This document shows, piece by piece, positions 34,043 to 44,984 of a stretch of 64,000 nt of DNA (position 1 is its first letter; each line of letters opens with the position of its first letter). Location of the stretch: the NCBI GenBank assembly GCA_021404685.1, contig QWHC01000005.1:150408-214407 (forward strand), given 5' to 3'. The position numbers and the translations under genes were made by a program. The notes under the pieces were generated by a model. It was not told the DNA's origin and did no database searches. It worked only from the letters and a program-made list of their open reading frames with translations. This stretch comes from Chloroflexi bacterium CFX4. Its GTDB lineage: Bacteria > Chloroflexota > Anaerolineae > Aggregatilineales > UBA2796.

Positions 34043-35779
34043 TTAATGAATTGCGCTCAGTTCCTCGATGGTGCGTTCAATCAATGCTACCAGATCGCGC
34101 AGAGTGGCAGCATCAAAGGCAAAGCGTGCGCCTGCCGTCTCGTAGAGCTTGGGCAGCGTCACGGAGCCGCCTAGCGCCAACGCCTGGCGGTAACGCGCCA
34201 CTGCGCCGCTCTGATCGCTTAGCGCGCCGCGCCAAACCTGCGCGGCACCAAGCTGCGCTAGGCCGTATTCCACATAGTAGAACGGAATGCGGAAGATGTG
34301 CAGCTTGCGGTGCCAGCCGGTCATCTTGGCAGCTTCCAAGCCCGACCAATCTACACCCTGAATGAAGCGATCCCACAATTCCGACCATTTGGCATCGCAC
34401 GCGGCGGTATCCTTCGCCTGTTCGATGTTGTTGTAAACCCAGTGCTGGAAAGCATCTACAACTGCCATATAGGGCCAAAAGGTGATCATGTTTTGCAGGT
34501 GTTCAATGCGGGCACGGGCAGCATCCGCAGGGCTGTAGTAGCCGCCCTGATCAGCCGTTAGGTAGGGCGCAGCAAGCAGTTCCATGCTCATCGAGGCAAC
34601 TTCGGCAAACTCAATCGGCACATCGCGCTGCTGCATATAGGGCAGGCTAACGCTCTCAAAGACGTGGAAGGCGTGACCCGCCTCGTGGAGCAGCGTTTGC
34701 ACGTCATCATGCAGCCCAACCGCATTCATGAAGATGAACGGGCGCTGTGCGACGGGATAGGCAGTGCAGTAGCCACCGGGTGCTTTGTTCATGCGGTTAT
34801 CCAGATCGAGCAGCCCTTCGCGGCGCATGGTGGCGAAATAGCCGCCAAGCGTCGGATCAACGCTTTGGAAGATCGCCTCAGCGCGGGACTCCATCTCCTC
34901 AATGGATTGGTAGGGCTTCAGCGCCGAGCGCGGGTGCGGATCAATGCCCAGATGCAGCGGATGCGTCGGGTCAATGTTCATATCCCACGGGCGGAAGCTC
35001 TCCACGCCCATCTCGCTGCGGTGGCGCTCAAAGAGGCGCGCCATCGCCGGCACGACCACTTCCTCAATAGCGGCATGGAAGCTCTGGCAGTCTTGCGGTG
35101 TATAGTCGAAACGCCCAAATGCCTTCCAGCGGTAATCAATATAGTTATCAAAGCCGGCATTGGCTGCCATTTGCTGCCGAATGGTGAGGAATTTCACCCA
35201 CAGCCCGTTCAGTGCCTCACGGTCTGCCAGATAGCGATCATGTGCCAGCCGCCAAGCGCGCTCACGCACGGCACGGTCAGGGTTTTGGGCAACGGGCTGT
35301 AACTGTGCGATGGGAATCTGCTTGCCTTCCCACTCCACAGTTTGCGCGCCGATGATCTTATCGTATTCCGTGCCAAGTTTTTGTTCTTCCACAAAGAGCG
35401 GCAAGTTTTCCTCACGGAATAGTTCTAGCTCCACGCGCATATTCCGCAGCGGAATCTCGAAGCCTGCGGGTTGCAAGCCGCTTTCCACCAATTTGCGCTG
35501 TAAGGCGTTGTTGGCAATTTGAAGCGGCGGCAGCATGGTTTCCACATAGGTTAGGTAGCGGCGCTCTGCCTCAGCGTCGGCAGTGTTCTGCGAGTTGGCA
35601 ACGGCAAGGCGTGAAAAGACCTCACTGATCAGATCGCCAAGCTGCGACCACTGCTTCAGCCATGTGTCAACGTTCTCGGCAGTGAGCTGCGTATCGGTCA
35701 GCGCTTGGAAGTAGGGCTGATACTGCTCAATTGTCCAGTCCATTGCTGCTAAAGCGCTGTTGGGTAGCCTATCAAACAT
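34043..35779 (-). CDS. M3 family oligoendopeptidase (PepF-like)
   Basis: A zinc metallopeptidase of 578 residues. The HExxH motif is intact in LLHEAGHAFHVFES (about 365-378), and the second zinc ligand lies in the following EFAEVASMSMELLA (about 395). The upstream helices are typical of the M3 family, including the N-terminal DWTIEQYQPYF. It is cytoplasmic and degrades short peptides. The ATG at 35779, behind GAGGAG, is preferred over the longer frame starting at 35851. It is a single gene, divergent from the exported PPC protein. Confidence 0.9.
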   Translation of the reverse strand: MFDRLPNSALAAMDWTIEQYQPYFQALTDTQLTAENVDTWLKQWSQLGDLISEVFSRLAVANSQNTADAEAERRYLTYVETMLPPLQIANNALQRKLVESGLQPAGFEIPLRNMRVELELFREENLPLFVEEQKLGTEYDKIIGAQTVEWEGKQIPIAQLQPVAQNPDRAVRERAWRLAHDRYLADREALNGLWVKFLTIRQQMAANAGFDNYIDYRWKAFGRFDYTPQDCQSFHAAIEEVVVPAMARLFERHRSEMGVESFRPWDMNIDPTHPLHLGIDPHPRSALKPYQSIEEMESRAEAIFQSVDPTLGGYFATMRREGLLDLDNRMNKAPGGYCTAYPVAQRPFIFMNAVGLHDDVQTLLHEAGHAFHVFESVSLPYMQQRDVPIEFAEVASMSMELLAAPYLTADQGGYYSPADAARARIEHLQNMITFWPYMAVVDAFQHWVYNNIEQAKDTAACDAKWSELWDRFIQGVDWSGLEAAKMTGWHRKLHIFRIPFYYVEYGLAQLGAAQVWRGALSDQSGAVARYRQALALGGSVTLPKLYETAGARFAFDAATLRDLVALIERTIEELSAIH

Positions 35780-35886
35780 TCTAATGCTCCTCAGAACAGT
35801 TTTTACAGGCTGTATTGTTGCATAATTTTGTAGGATTGTGTAGTTTCCCAACCCTGAATTTTTGAATAGAACTGTGAGAGGTGTTT

Positions 35887-37335
35887 ATGCGGGTACATCA
35901 GCGGTTGATGCTGGTTTTGATCGGTGTGTGGTTGGTGTTGCCAACTGCTGCTGCCTATGGGCAAGCGCGCCTGAGCTATGGGCAGGTGGTGGTTGGCAAT
36001 TTGAGCACGGCGCAGCCTGAAGCGCGCTATGTGTTCAGCGGGCGCGAAGGCGATGCCCTGCTGATCACGGTTGACTCGCTGGATGCCGAATCGCTCGATC
36101 CATTCGTAATTTTGCTGGATGCAGCACAGCGGCAAGTCTACGCACTGGACGACAACAACGGCGGCGGCGTGAATGCGCGCTTGCGCTTTGTGCTTCCGCA
36201 CAGCGGCGATTACCTGATCAAAGTGCTGGGCGCACCCAACAGCAACCGCACCGTTGGCGCGTTCCGCCTTGCGCTGAGCCTGATCAATCCGACGCCCACA
36301 CCTTCGCCGCTCAGTGAACTGCCACGCCTTGCCGCACTGCGACCCGGCGAATCAATCCGCGCTGAGCTGAGCGATCTAGCGCCTTTTCGCCTATACGCCG
36401 TCTACGCCGTTGCGGAGCGTTCGCTGCGTTTCCGCCTAAGCCTAGAAAATAGCCTACCCGTCGGCATGTACCTCTACAGCGCCGATTTTGAAACGCGCCT
36501 TGCCACTGCGGAACTAAACGATAGGCTGACTTTCACGCCTGCCGCCGATGGTTGGCACTGGCTGGTGGTAGCGCGCATTCCGCCAACGGGTGGCAGCCCT
36601 TACAGCCTGCTGCGCGAACCTGAGCCAGCCCTTGGCGAGCTGCCGCTTGCCGAAGGGGTGCGCCTTGTGGCAGGCTTGGCACAAGACGGCGCCATCAGCC
36701 CGCGCTTTGCCACGCTCTATCAGTTTGAGGCGCAAAGCGGCAGCCTTGCCGACCTGCTGCTGCAAACGCAAACGGCGCTGCCTGCCCTGATCCTGTTGGC
36801 AGATGATCAGTTCACCCAAGTGGCGCTTGGTGAAGGCGCACTGCGCGGCGTGGAGCTTCAGCGCAGCGGCAGGTATTATGTGATTGTGGCACGCGGCGGC
36901 AGCGTCAACGATACCGCCACGGGCAGCTATACCCTGACGCTTAGTGGCGCGCTGACGCCACCTGCCACACCTACGCCTGCGCCACCGCCGCCGATTATGC
37001 CTATTCGCTATGGCGAGACTCTGCGCGGAATCCTTGATAATCAGCGCTTCCTCGCCTACTATGCCTTTACGGGCAAGCGCGGCGAGTCCGTCCTGATCGA
37101 GATGGCTGCCAGCAGCGGCACGCTGGACGCTGCCCTTTATCTATATCTTTATCAGGACAATCAGCCTGTCTTAATTGCAAGCAACGATAATCTAAGCCCT
37201 GAAAACCGCGATGCTGCCATTCGTGCCGCTTTAACGGCAGATGGTGACTATTTGATCGTGGCATCACGGGCAGGCGCTGCACAAGGCACCACACAAGGTG
37301 CCTACCAGATCAGCTTGTCGCTTATAGGTCAGTAG
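35887..37335 (+). CDS. Secreted protein with three PPC-like beta domains
   Basis: A signal peptide (MLVLIGVWLVLPTAAAYGQ) is followed by three beta-sandwich units of about 110 residues. Each resembles the bacterial pre-peptidase C-terminal (PPC) domain, with YVFSGREGDALLITVDSLDA...DPFVILLDAA...DYLIKVLGAPN in the first and AFTGKRGESVLIEMAAS...YLYLYQDN...DYLIVASRAG in the last. Short Pro/Thr linkers separate the units. There is no peptidase domain. It is probably a surface or matrix protein. ATG 35887 after AGAGGTG is preferred to the GTG at 35881. Confidence 0.75.
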   Translation: MRVHQRLMLVLIGVWLVLPTAAAYGQARLSYGQVVVGNLSTAQPEARYVFSGREGDALLITVDSLDAESLDPFVILLDAAQRQVYALDDNNGGGVNARLRFVLPHSGDYLIKVLGAPNSNRTVGAFRLALSLINPTPTPSPLSELPRLAALRPGESIRAELSDLAPFRLYAVYAVAERSLRFRLSLENSLPVGMYLYSADFETRLATAELNDRLTFTPAADGWHWLVVARIPPTGGSPYSLLREPEPALGELPLAEGVRLVAGLAQDGAISPRFATLYQFEAQSGSLADLLLQTQTALPALILLADDQFTQVALGEGALRGVELQRSGRYYVIVARGGSVNDTATGSYTLTLSGALTPPATPTPAPPPPIMPIRYGETLRGILDNQRFLAYYAFTGKRGESVLIEMAASSGTLDAALYLYLYQDNQPVLIASNDNLSPENRDAAIRAALTADGDYLIVASRAGAAQGTTQGAYQISLSLIGQ

Positions 37336-37370
37336 CGCGTACTTTAGCCTTTTTCGGCAGAAAGGTTTGA

Positions 37371-38576
<1,206 letters not shown>

Positions 38577-38734
38577 CGGCGCTCGCATCTCTCTCGGTGG
38601 GCACTGCTCACCCGTGTTTAGGCTGCTTTTGGCACGTGCCGCCGAAAGTTAGCGCGCTTGGTCACGCCTGCTCAGAAAGGAAAAGGCAGCTTGCGTTGGC
38701 ATTTTATTAGCGGCACAGGCAAATAAGGGTCTTG

Positions 38735-39586
38735 ATGGTGTTTACTCCAGTTTCATGGCGGTATGCCAAACGTACCCTTGTGGCGCTGTCGTTGGCGTTG
38801 GCGGGCTGCCGTGCGACACTGCCTGCTGCCAGCCCAACACCAGAGACGGTTTCGCTGCGCCTGTTGGTGGATAGCGCCAGCGCGCCCTTGCTGCGTGATT
38901 TGGCGCGCAGCTACCGTGAGACAAGTGCGCTGGTGGCGTGGGAAATCATCACGGTTGAGCCGCGCTTTGCCCTTGCGGCGCTGGCAGGCGGCGATGTGCC
39001 GTTTGCCGTGCTAAGCCATCTGCCCGATCCGCGCTTGGTGGAGGATAGTGGCAGCTTGTGGGCAACGCCGATAGGGCAGCTTGGCATCGCCCTGATTGTG
39101 CATCCAAGCAACACCATCACCAACCTGACGGCTGCCCAAGTGCGCGCCCTGCTGCGTGGTCAGGTGCGAAATTGGTCAGAGGTGGGCGGCACGGATCGCC
39201 CTGTGCAGGTGGTGGTGCGCCCTGATGAGAGCAGCGAGGCGGCAACCCTACAAGGCTTGCTGCTTGGCAGCGGGCGCCTTACACGGACGGCGCGCCTTGC
39301 ACCCAGCGGACAAGGCATGATAGACCTTGTGAGCGCCGATCCAAACAGCTTTGGCTACGTTGCCAGCGGCTACCTTGCCGAGGGTGTGCGCGTGGTTGCC
39401 TTTGATGGCATTCTGCCCACCACAGAGGCGATCACGGCAGGCAGCTATGCCTTACGCGCACCGATCCTCATCGTGGGCAACGCAGAGCCAGCCAATGATC
39501 TGTACCGCGCCTTCTTCGTCTGGATTCAAAGCCCGGAAGGGCAGCGCATCGTCAGGCGCTATTACGGCGGTTTGCCCATGCAGTAG
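38735..39586 (+). CDS. Phosphate-binding (PstS-like) lipoprotein
   Basis: A lipoprotein signal with a good lipobox (LALAGCRA) opens this protein of about 283 residues. The rest is a periplasmic-binding fold of the PBP-like domain type: LTAAQVRALLRGQVRNWSEVGG and VVRPDESSEAATLQGLLL are characteristic of PstS, as is GSYALRAPILIVGNAEPAND near the end. Substrate residues cannot be confirmed. It has no ABC transporter genes nearby, so it may work as a sensor or with components encoded elsewhere. The start is ATG 38735 with AAGGGT upstream; a TTG immediately precedes it. Confidence 0.75.
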   Translation: MVFTPVSWRYAKRTLVALSLALAGCRATLPAASPTPETVSLRLLVDSASAPLLRDLARSYRETSALVAWEIITVEPRFALAALAGGDVPFAVLSHLPDPRLVEDSGSLWATPIGQLGIALIVHPSNTITNLTAAQVRALLRGQVRNWSEVGGTDRPVQVVVRPDESSEAATLQGLLLGSGRLTRTARLAPSGQGMIDLVSADPNSFGYVASGYLAEGVRVVAFDGILPTTEAITAGSYALRAPILIVGNAEPANDLYRAFFVWIQSPEGQRIVRRYYGGLPMQ

Positions 39587-39608
39587 GGACGGCTTGTCTG
39601 TCCCTTTT
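39586..39608 (+). terminator. Intrinsic terminator of the PstS-like gene
   Basis: GGGAC (39586-39590) and GTCCC (39600-39604) form a short stem followed directly by TTTT. It begins at the last base of the stop codon. Confidence 0.6.
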
Positions 39609-39645
39609 AGCTCCCTGCAAGGGTGTGATTCATTAGGGAGCGTGC

Positions 39646-40005
39646 TTATCCACCAGCGATGGATGCCCCTGCCCGAAAGCCGCCGCAATTGAGGCGAAGA
39701 TGCGAGTCTAGGGCATCGCGGAAAGCGACACGGGTGCTGTAGCTAAGCCACGATCCGCCGCGCAGAACACGGAAGCCTATCCCCTCAGATGCCTCGCGTC
39801 CGTCATCTGCGATATATGGTTAGGGTCTGCACAAACTGTTCACCCATTCCCACTCATATCCAATGCGCCACACCACGGCACCTTTGGCGCGTATGCCCTC
39901 TCCAACGGGATGCGTCTTGCCGCGCCTGAATTCCCAGCAAAGATCACATGGTCTAGGCGCTCGGCGAAGCTTGTCGGAAAGGCATTTCCCCCGCTAAAGG
40001 CAGCA
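39646..40005 (-). pseudogene. Decayed formylglycine-generating-enzyme (FGE/SUMF1) domain gene
   Basis: On the minus strand the segment translates to typical FGE C-terminal blocks in two frames. One frame reads FSGGNAFPTSFAERLDHVIF and then AGNSGAARR, ending at LDMSGN. The other reads EWEWVNSLCRP, DDGREASEGIGF and RVLRGGSWLSYSTRVAFRD, ending GGFRAG before TAA at 39646-39648. The two are joined by a frameshift near the SGNVWEWV box, and an in-frame TAA at 39820-39822 breaks the second. The N-terminal part is missing. In this family WEW and RGGSW are diagnostic. The gene is inactive. It neighbours a kinase-like fusion gene, and FGE domains are frequently linked to Ser/Thr kinases. Confidence 0.8.
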
Positions 40006-40121
40006 CACTCTATAGCACACTAAGTTGAGTGGGACAAATTCTGCCCCTGTGCGAAAATGGCACATTTCCGCGAGCGTGCTATGCTTGTGCAAGTTGCAAG
40101 CAAGGTGAAGGTTGCGAAAAT

Positions 40122-41975
40122 ATGGTGGTCGGTGATTCTTTCGGCGCGTACCGTGTAGTGGCAGCCCTTGAGTCCAATACGGCGTATCGGTTGTACGCGG
40201 CACAGCACATACACACCCGTCAGCGCGTATGGCTGGCAGTTTCACCCTTTGCGGATCGCACCGCTGCGGAACGTTTCTTGGCACGGCTGCGCTTGGCACG
40301 CCGCCTGACTCATCCGCATATTCACACCTTCCGCGATGGCGGCAAAACGCCTGAGGGTGGCTACTACGCCGCCAGCGACCTGCTGCCAACGCTGCGCTTC
40401 AAAGAGCGCGTTAGTACAGCGGCGCTGATCGCGCTCAGCGCACAACTCAGTGCGGCACTGGACTACGCACACGCACAAGGCGTCGCCCATTGTGCCGTGA
40501 GTGCATCGCGCATTGTGCGCCTGCCCAATGGTGCGCTTGCCTTGCGCGGCTTTGAGCTAACCTGCCAGCCGATCAGCCCTGAGGCGCAGCACGCAGATCT
40601 TGCCGCCTACGCTGCGCTGATCGAGTCTGCGCTTGACGAAGAAACGCCGCGCCACATCCGTGAGGTGCTGCACGCCGCCTACAACGGCGCGATCGGGCGC
40701 GCCAGCGATCTGCACAGCGCCCTCGAAATTGCCCTGACCGCGCCACCACCGCGCCCACCGTTGGCACGCCGACTGGCGCTTGGCATCAGCGCTGTGCTTT
40801 TGGCTGCCCTGATCAGCATCGGCGCGCTGCTGGCTTTGCCGCGCCCGCTGGCTGCCGATCTCCAAACCGCAACTGCCTTTGCCCTGCTGCCCACCGAGAC
40901 TCCGACGGCAACGCCGACCACCACACCGACGCCAACACCCAGCGCCACGCCAACGCGCACACTCACAGCGACTGCCACGCCAACCGCGACACAGACTGCC
41001 ACAGCCACACCGACGTACACACCCAGCGCCACGCCAACGCGCACGCACACACCCACTGCTACACATACCGCAACGCACACACGCACACCGACCCTCACTG
41101 CCACGCCAAGCGCCACAGCCACGCCAATTCCGCGCCTGTTGCTGGAAACGCAGCCATGCGTTGCCCTCGTGGGCGATTCGGTGACGCATGGTGGTGTGAC
41201 CTATGAAGTGCCGGGACACGGCTACATCGTCGCCCTAACTGATCCGCTGAACGTCTACATGAATCAGGCGCTTTCCGCCGTTGGGCTAACTGCCTTCACG
41301 GCACTGGATCGCGGCGCCTCACATACTGGGATCAGTTCATTAAACCATCCGTCCTATTTCCGCACCACACAGTACAACCAACTGCTGGCGGATAACTGCC
41401 GCTACACCCTAATCATGCCTTGGCTGAACGACATTTCGCCCGAACTGCCTATTGAGCAGGCAGCACGGCGGCATGTGCGTGCGCTGGCTGAGCTGATCGC
41501 GGATATACGCACCGCCAATCCTTACGGCTACATCATCGTGCTAGATTACTATCAGGGTGCGACCAGTCCCTTTGCGGCGCGCACGTGGGCGTTTGGCTTC
41601 ACTGCCAAAAATGTGGAAATTTACAATGCGGCAATCATGGCTGCCTGCACAGAAGGCGACCTGAGCAGCTTGCCCTTAGTCAGTTGTGCGCCGATCAGCA
41701 CCGCCTTTGAAGGTATGGGCATTGAGCATGTGATCGGCTTGACCACACGCGACTCCTTTGAGCGCAGCATTATTAGCCCATTGCGCGCTGATGCACGCGC
41801 TTGGCTGGCAAGCTACTTTGAAAATGAGCCGAACGGCTTGCTGCTAGGCGATGGTGTGCATCTGAGCGTGGCAGGCAAAGATGCCCTTGCGCGCTACCTT
41901 GCCGACCTGATCCAGCAGTTGCCCGAACCCAGCACCGCCGAACTCAGCCGATCCGAACCTACCACACAGCCCTAG
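40122..41975 (+). CDS. Membrane fusion: kinase-like domain (inactive) - Thr-Pro linker - SGNH hydrolase
   Basis: The ATG at 40122 starts a 617-residue protein. Residues 1-205 have a Ser/Thr kinase-like fold, but key residues are changed: the beta-3 Lys region is [11 protein letters not shown], the catalytic loop HRDxKxxN reads HCAVSASRI, and the DFG position reads LRGFEL. It is therefore a pseudokinase. One membrane helix lies at about 220-239 ([20 protein letters not shown]). About 85 residues of TP-rich linker follow, then an SGNH domain with VGDSVTHGG, later IMPWLND and, near the end, DGVHLSVAG, so its catalytic set is plausible. It would sense inside and hydrolyse outside. Confidence 0.78.
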   Translation: MVVGDSFGAYRVVAALESNTAYRLYAAQHIHTRQRVWLAVSPFADRTAAERFLARLRLARRLTHPHIHTFRDGGKTPEGGYYAASDLLPTLRFKERVSTAALIALSAQLSAALDYAHAQGVAHCAVSASRIVRLPNGALALRGFELTCQPISPEAQHADLAAYAALIESALDEETPRHIREVLHAAYNGAIGRASDLHSALEIALTAPPPRPPLARRLALGISAVLLAALISIGALLALPRPLAADLQTATAFALLPTETPTATPTTTPTPTPSATPTRTLTATATPTATQTATATPTYTPSATPTRTHTPTATHTATHTRTPTLTATPSATATPIPRLLLETQPCVALVGDSVTHGGVTYEVPGHGYIVALTDPLNVYMNQALSAVGLTAFTALDRGASHTGISSLNHPSYFRTTQYNQLLADNCRYTLIMPWLNDISPELPIEQAARRHVRALAELIADIRTANPYGYIIVLDYYQGATSPFAARTWAFGFTAKNVEIYNAAIMAACTEGDLSSLPLVSCAPISTAFEGMGIEHVIGLTTRDSFERSIISPLRADARAWLASYFENEPNGLLLGDGVHLSVAGKDALARYLADLIQQLPEPSTAELSRSEPTTQP

Positions 41976-42022
41976 AGTAGGCTATCATTCAAGGCAGTTT
42001 ATCCGCTTAGCCATTGGATCGA

Positions 42023-42571
42023 ATGCTCATGCCCGATGCACTTAAACAAATTCTTGTGGTAGATGACAACGAAGCCAACCGCGATGTGCTTACCCGCCGC
42101 CTTGAACGGCAAGGCTTCAGCGTAACCGTTGCTGAAGATGGCGCGCAGGCGCTGGAGAAAGTGCGCGCCAGCACGTTCGATTTGATCCTCTTGGATATTA
42201 TGATGCCGCGTCTGAACGGCTACGAAGTGCTGGAGACGATCAAGCGCGACCCTGCCTTGCGCCACATGCCCATCATCATGATTTCCGCCGTAGATGAGCT
42301 GGATAGCGTTGTGCGCTGCATAGAGCTAGGCGCGGAAGATTACCTGTTCAAGCCGTTTAATCCCGTCTTGCTCAAGGCGCGTGTGAATGCCACCTTGCAG
42401 CGCTATGGCAGCCTGCTCAACCTGAATGCACTGCGCGATGGCTTGGAAAACATTCAGCAGCGCGCCGCCGCACTCACCGAGAGCGCTTCCGAGAACGCAC
42501 AGCCGCACCTAAGTGCCATTCAAGCGCAAGCCGATGCCCTGCTTGCCCTGATCCGCGCCGCGCAAAGCTAA
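42023..42571 (+). CDS. Stand-alone response regulator receiver
   Basis: A 183-residue protein. Residues 8-125 form a receiver domain with the acidic pair (VVDDNE), the phosphorylated Asp in LILLDIMMPRLNG, the Ser/Thr switch in MISAVDE and the Lys in YLFKPFNP. The remaining 55 residues are helical with no DNA-binding motif. It may relay phosphate to a partner. The first of three in-frame starts (TTG 42014, ATG 42023, ATG 42029) cannot be chosen firmly. The glycosyltransferase gene begins 12 bases downstream. Confidence 0.85.
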   Translation: MLMPDALKQILVVDDNEANRDVLTRRLERQGFSVTVAEDGAQALEKVRASTFDLILLDIMMPRLNGYEVLETIKRDPALRHMPIIMISAVDELDSVVRCIELGAEDYLFKPFNPVLLKARVNATLQRYGSLLNLNALRDGLENIQQRAAALTESASENAQPHLSAIQAQADALLALIRAAQS

Positions 42572-42582
42572 ACCAATCTGCT

Positions 42583-43698
42583 ATGCCTACGCCAATTGCG
42601 ATAGATGCGCGCTTGAACGCCTACCGTGAAGGCGGCATTGCTGAATATACGCGCCGCCTGACGGAGTGGATCGCACGCCTTGATCCTGACGGCGCGTACA
42701 CGCTCATTCAGCACGCTAAAGCGCGATCACCTATGCTCAGCGCGCCGAATGTGCGCCATGTGCGCGCCTTCACGCCGCCGCACCACCGTTGGGAACGCAC
42801 CCTGTTCGGCTTGGAAGTATCGCGCTGGCAGCCGCGCCTGCTGCACAGCCCTGATTTTATCCCGCCGCGCTTTGGCGCACGCCATTTTGTGATCACCATT
42901 CACGACCTGACCTTTATCCGCTATCCGCATTTCCAAACAGCAGAGAGCTTGCGCTACTACCGTGCAAACTTCGGCGCAGCACTGCGGCAGGCAGCACACA
43001 TCCTGACCGATGCGGAGGCAACCAAGCGCGAATTGGTGCATGATCTGGGTGTGGCGGCAGAGCGCATCAGCGTGCATTTGCTGGGTGTGGATCATCAGCG
43101 CTTCCGCCCGCTGTCGGATTCAGAGGTGCTGCCCATTTTGGCAGCGCGCAAAGTGCCGCGTGGCTGTGTATTATTTGTAGGGACGTTTGAGCCGCGCAAG
43201 AATCTGGTTGGCTTGCTGGCGGCATATGCGCTGCTGCGCCAGCGCCTGCCCGATGCGCCGCCGTTAGTCATTGTGGGACGGCGTGGCTGGCTGTATGAGG
43301 ATGTTTTTAAGCAGGCGGCTGATCTGCGGCTGGAAGCACACCTCATCTGGCTGGAGGATTTGCCCGCCGCCGAACTGCCCGCGCTCTATAACGGTGCCAG
43401 TGTGCTGGTGCAGCCATCCTTCTATGAAGGCTTTGGCTTTCCGCCGCTGGAAGCCATGGCCTGTGGCATACCAACCGTTGTGGCGCAGCGCGGCTCGCTG
43501 CCGGAAGTGGTGGGCGAAACGGGACTCTTGATCGATCCTGAGCAGCCCGACATGATCGCAGCTGCCCTTGAACGCGCCCTGACCGATTCAGTATTTCGGG
43601 CGCGCAGCCGTGATGAAGGCATCCAGCGCGCACAAACCTTCACGTGGCAAGCTGCCGCGCAGATCGCTTTAACGGTCTACCGCCATGTGATCGGCTGA
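42583..43698 (+). CDS. GT4 family glycosyltransferase
   Basis: A 371-residue GT-B retaining enzyme: an N-terminal acceptor domain (AIDARLNAYREGGIAEYTRRL), HDLTFIRYPHF, VGTFEPRKNLVGLLAAYALL for the donor-site region, and the family EX7E element VLVQPSFYEGFGFPPLEAMACG at about 270-290. It transfers a sugar from a nucleotide donor, probably in exopolysaccharide or wall glycan synthesis. It is the first of three consecutive glycosyltransferase genes on the plus strand. Confidence 0.88.
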   Translation: MPTPIAIDARLNAYREGGIAEYTRRLTEWIARLDPDGAYTLIQHAKARSPMLSAPNVRHVRAFTPPHHRWERTLFGLEVSRWQPRLLHSPDFIPPRFGARHFVITIHDLTFIRYPHFQTAESLRYYRANFGAALRQAAHILTDAEATKRELVHDLGVAAERISVHLLGVDHQRFRPLSDSEVLPILAARKVPRGCVLFVGTFEPRKNLVGLLAAYALLRQRLPDAPPLVIVGRRGWLYEDVFKQAADLRLEAHLIWLEDLPAAELPALYNGASVLVQPSFYEGFGFPPLEAMACGIPTVVAQRGSLPEVVGETGLLIDPEQPDMIAAALERALTDSVFRARSRDEGIQRAQTFTWQAAAQIALTVYRHVIG

Positions 43699-43748
43699 AA
43701 GAGGTAAAATAGACGCGGCAAAACTCACCTACCAACAAGCGAGACTTC

Positions 43749-44984
43749 ATGCACGTTTTGTTTCTGACTTCTCAAGTGCCATATCCGCCACACGGCGGCG
43801 GCGCGCTGCGCGTCTATGGCTTGCTGGATGGCTTGCGAAAAGCAGGGCATCAGCTTGATCTGCTCACGTTTGTAGAGCCGAACGCGCCGCCGCCCCACCA
43901 AACGCCGCTTGCTGAACTCTGCCAAACGATCATCGGTGTGCCATATGTGCCGCGCAGCACACGCCAGCGCCTGCGTGACCTACTCTTTACGCGCCACGCC
44001 GATCTTGCCCGCCGCTTTGAGACGCCTGCTTTCACTGCTGCCCTGCGCGTACAGCTTAAAGGGCAACGCTACGACGCGGTGCAAATGCAGAGCCTTGAAA
44101 TGGCAGCCTATTTGCCCATCCTGCGCGCCGAAGCACCGCAGGCACGCTTGATCTACGACGCCTATAACGCTGAGTATGACCTGCAACGCTCGATCTATGC
44201 AGTGGATCGGCGGAATGTGGCACGTTTGCCACAGGCGCTCTACTCGTTCGTTCAGTGGCGGCGGCTGATAGCCTTTGAGCGCAGTGTATGCCGCCATGCT
44301 GACGCCGTGACCGCCGTCAGTGAGGCGGACGCCGCCGCGCTTGCCAAACTGGCGCCTGAACAGCACATCGCGGTCGTGCCAAACGGCATTTTCACGGCGG
44401 AATACACCGAGCCGAGCGGACAGCTTACGCTTGGCGATTCGGCGTTGTTATTCACCGGCACCATGAATTACCGTCCGAATGTGGACGCCGCGCTGTGGTT
44501 TGTGGAGAATGTGTTGGAGCGCGTGCGGCAGGTAGTGCCAACGGCGCGCCTGTTCATCGTTGGCAACAAGCCGCACCCGCGCCTAGACGCTGTTCGCCAA
44601 CGTCCTGACGTGGAGATCACAGGTTTTGTGCAGGATGTAACGCCATTTCTGCACAGCGCAGCCATCTACATCGCACCGCTGCGGATGGGCAGCGGCACGC
44701 GCCTGAAACTGCTGCAAGCAATGGCTGCCGGCTGCGCCATCGTCTCGACGAGTGTGGGCGCGCAAGGCATCGCCCTTCGCAACGGGCAAGAGGCAATCCT
44801 TGCCGATGACGCGCTCTCGTTCGCCCAAGCCGTGATCGCCTTGCTGAAAGACCCTGATCGGCGTGCGGCACTTGGCAAGGCAGCGCGCCAATTGGTGCAA
44901 ACTCACTACGATTGGTCGGCAATTGTGCCGTGCCTGCTCAAGGTTTACGAAAGGTTGGGCGTTGAACGCACTCCAACTGGCTGA
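43749..44984 (+). CDS. GT4-like glycosyltransferase with donor domain
   Basis: A 411-residue GT-B enzyme: starts MHVLFLTSQVPYPPHGGGALRVYGLL, then ALLFTGTMNYRPNVDAALWFVENVL, ARLFIVGNKPHPRLDAVRQRPDVEITGFVQDV and the donor loop IYIAPLRMGSGTRLKLLQAMAAGCAIVST. These are standard in the GT4 PEP-CTERM/EPS-associated groups. It overlaps the next gene by 23 bases, so the two are coupled. It probably extends the same glycan as its neighbours. Confidence 0.85.
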   Translation: MHVLFLTSQVPYPPHGGGALRVYGLLDGLRKAGHQLDLLTFVEPNAPPPHQTPLAELCQTIIGVPYVPRSTRQRLRDLLFTRHADLARRFETPAFTAALRVQLKGQRYDAVQMQSLEMAAYLPILRAEAPQARLIYDAYNAEYDLQRSIYAVDRRNVARLPQALYSFVQWRRLIAFERSVCRHADAVTAVSEADAAALAKLAPEQHIAVVPNGIFTAEYTEPSGQLTLGDSALLFTGTMNYRPNVDAALWFVENVLERVRQVVPTARLFIVGNKPHPRLDAVRQRPDVEITGFVQDVTPFLHSAAIYIAPLRMGSGTRLKLLQAMAAGCAIVSTSVGAQGIALRNGQEAILADDALSFAQAVIALLKDPDRRAALGKAARQLVQTHYDWSAIVPCLLKVYERLGVERTPTG

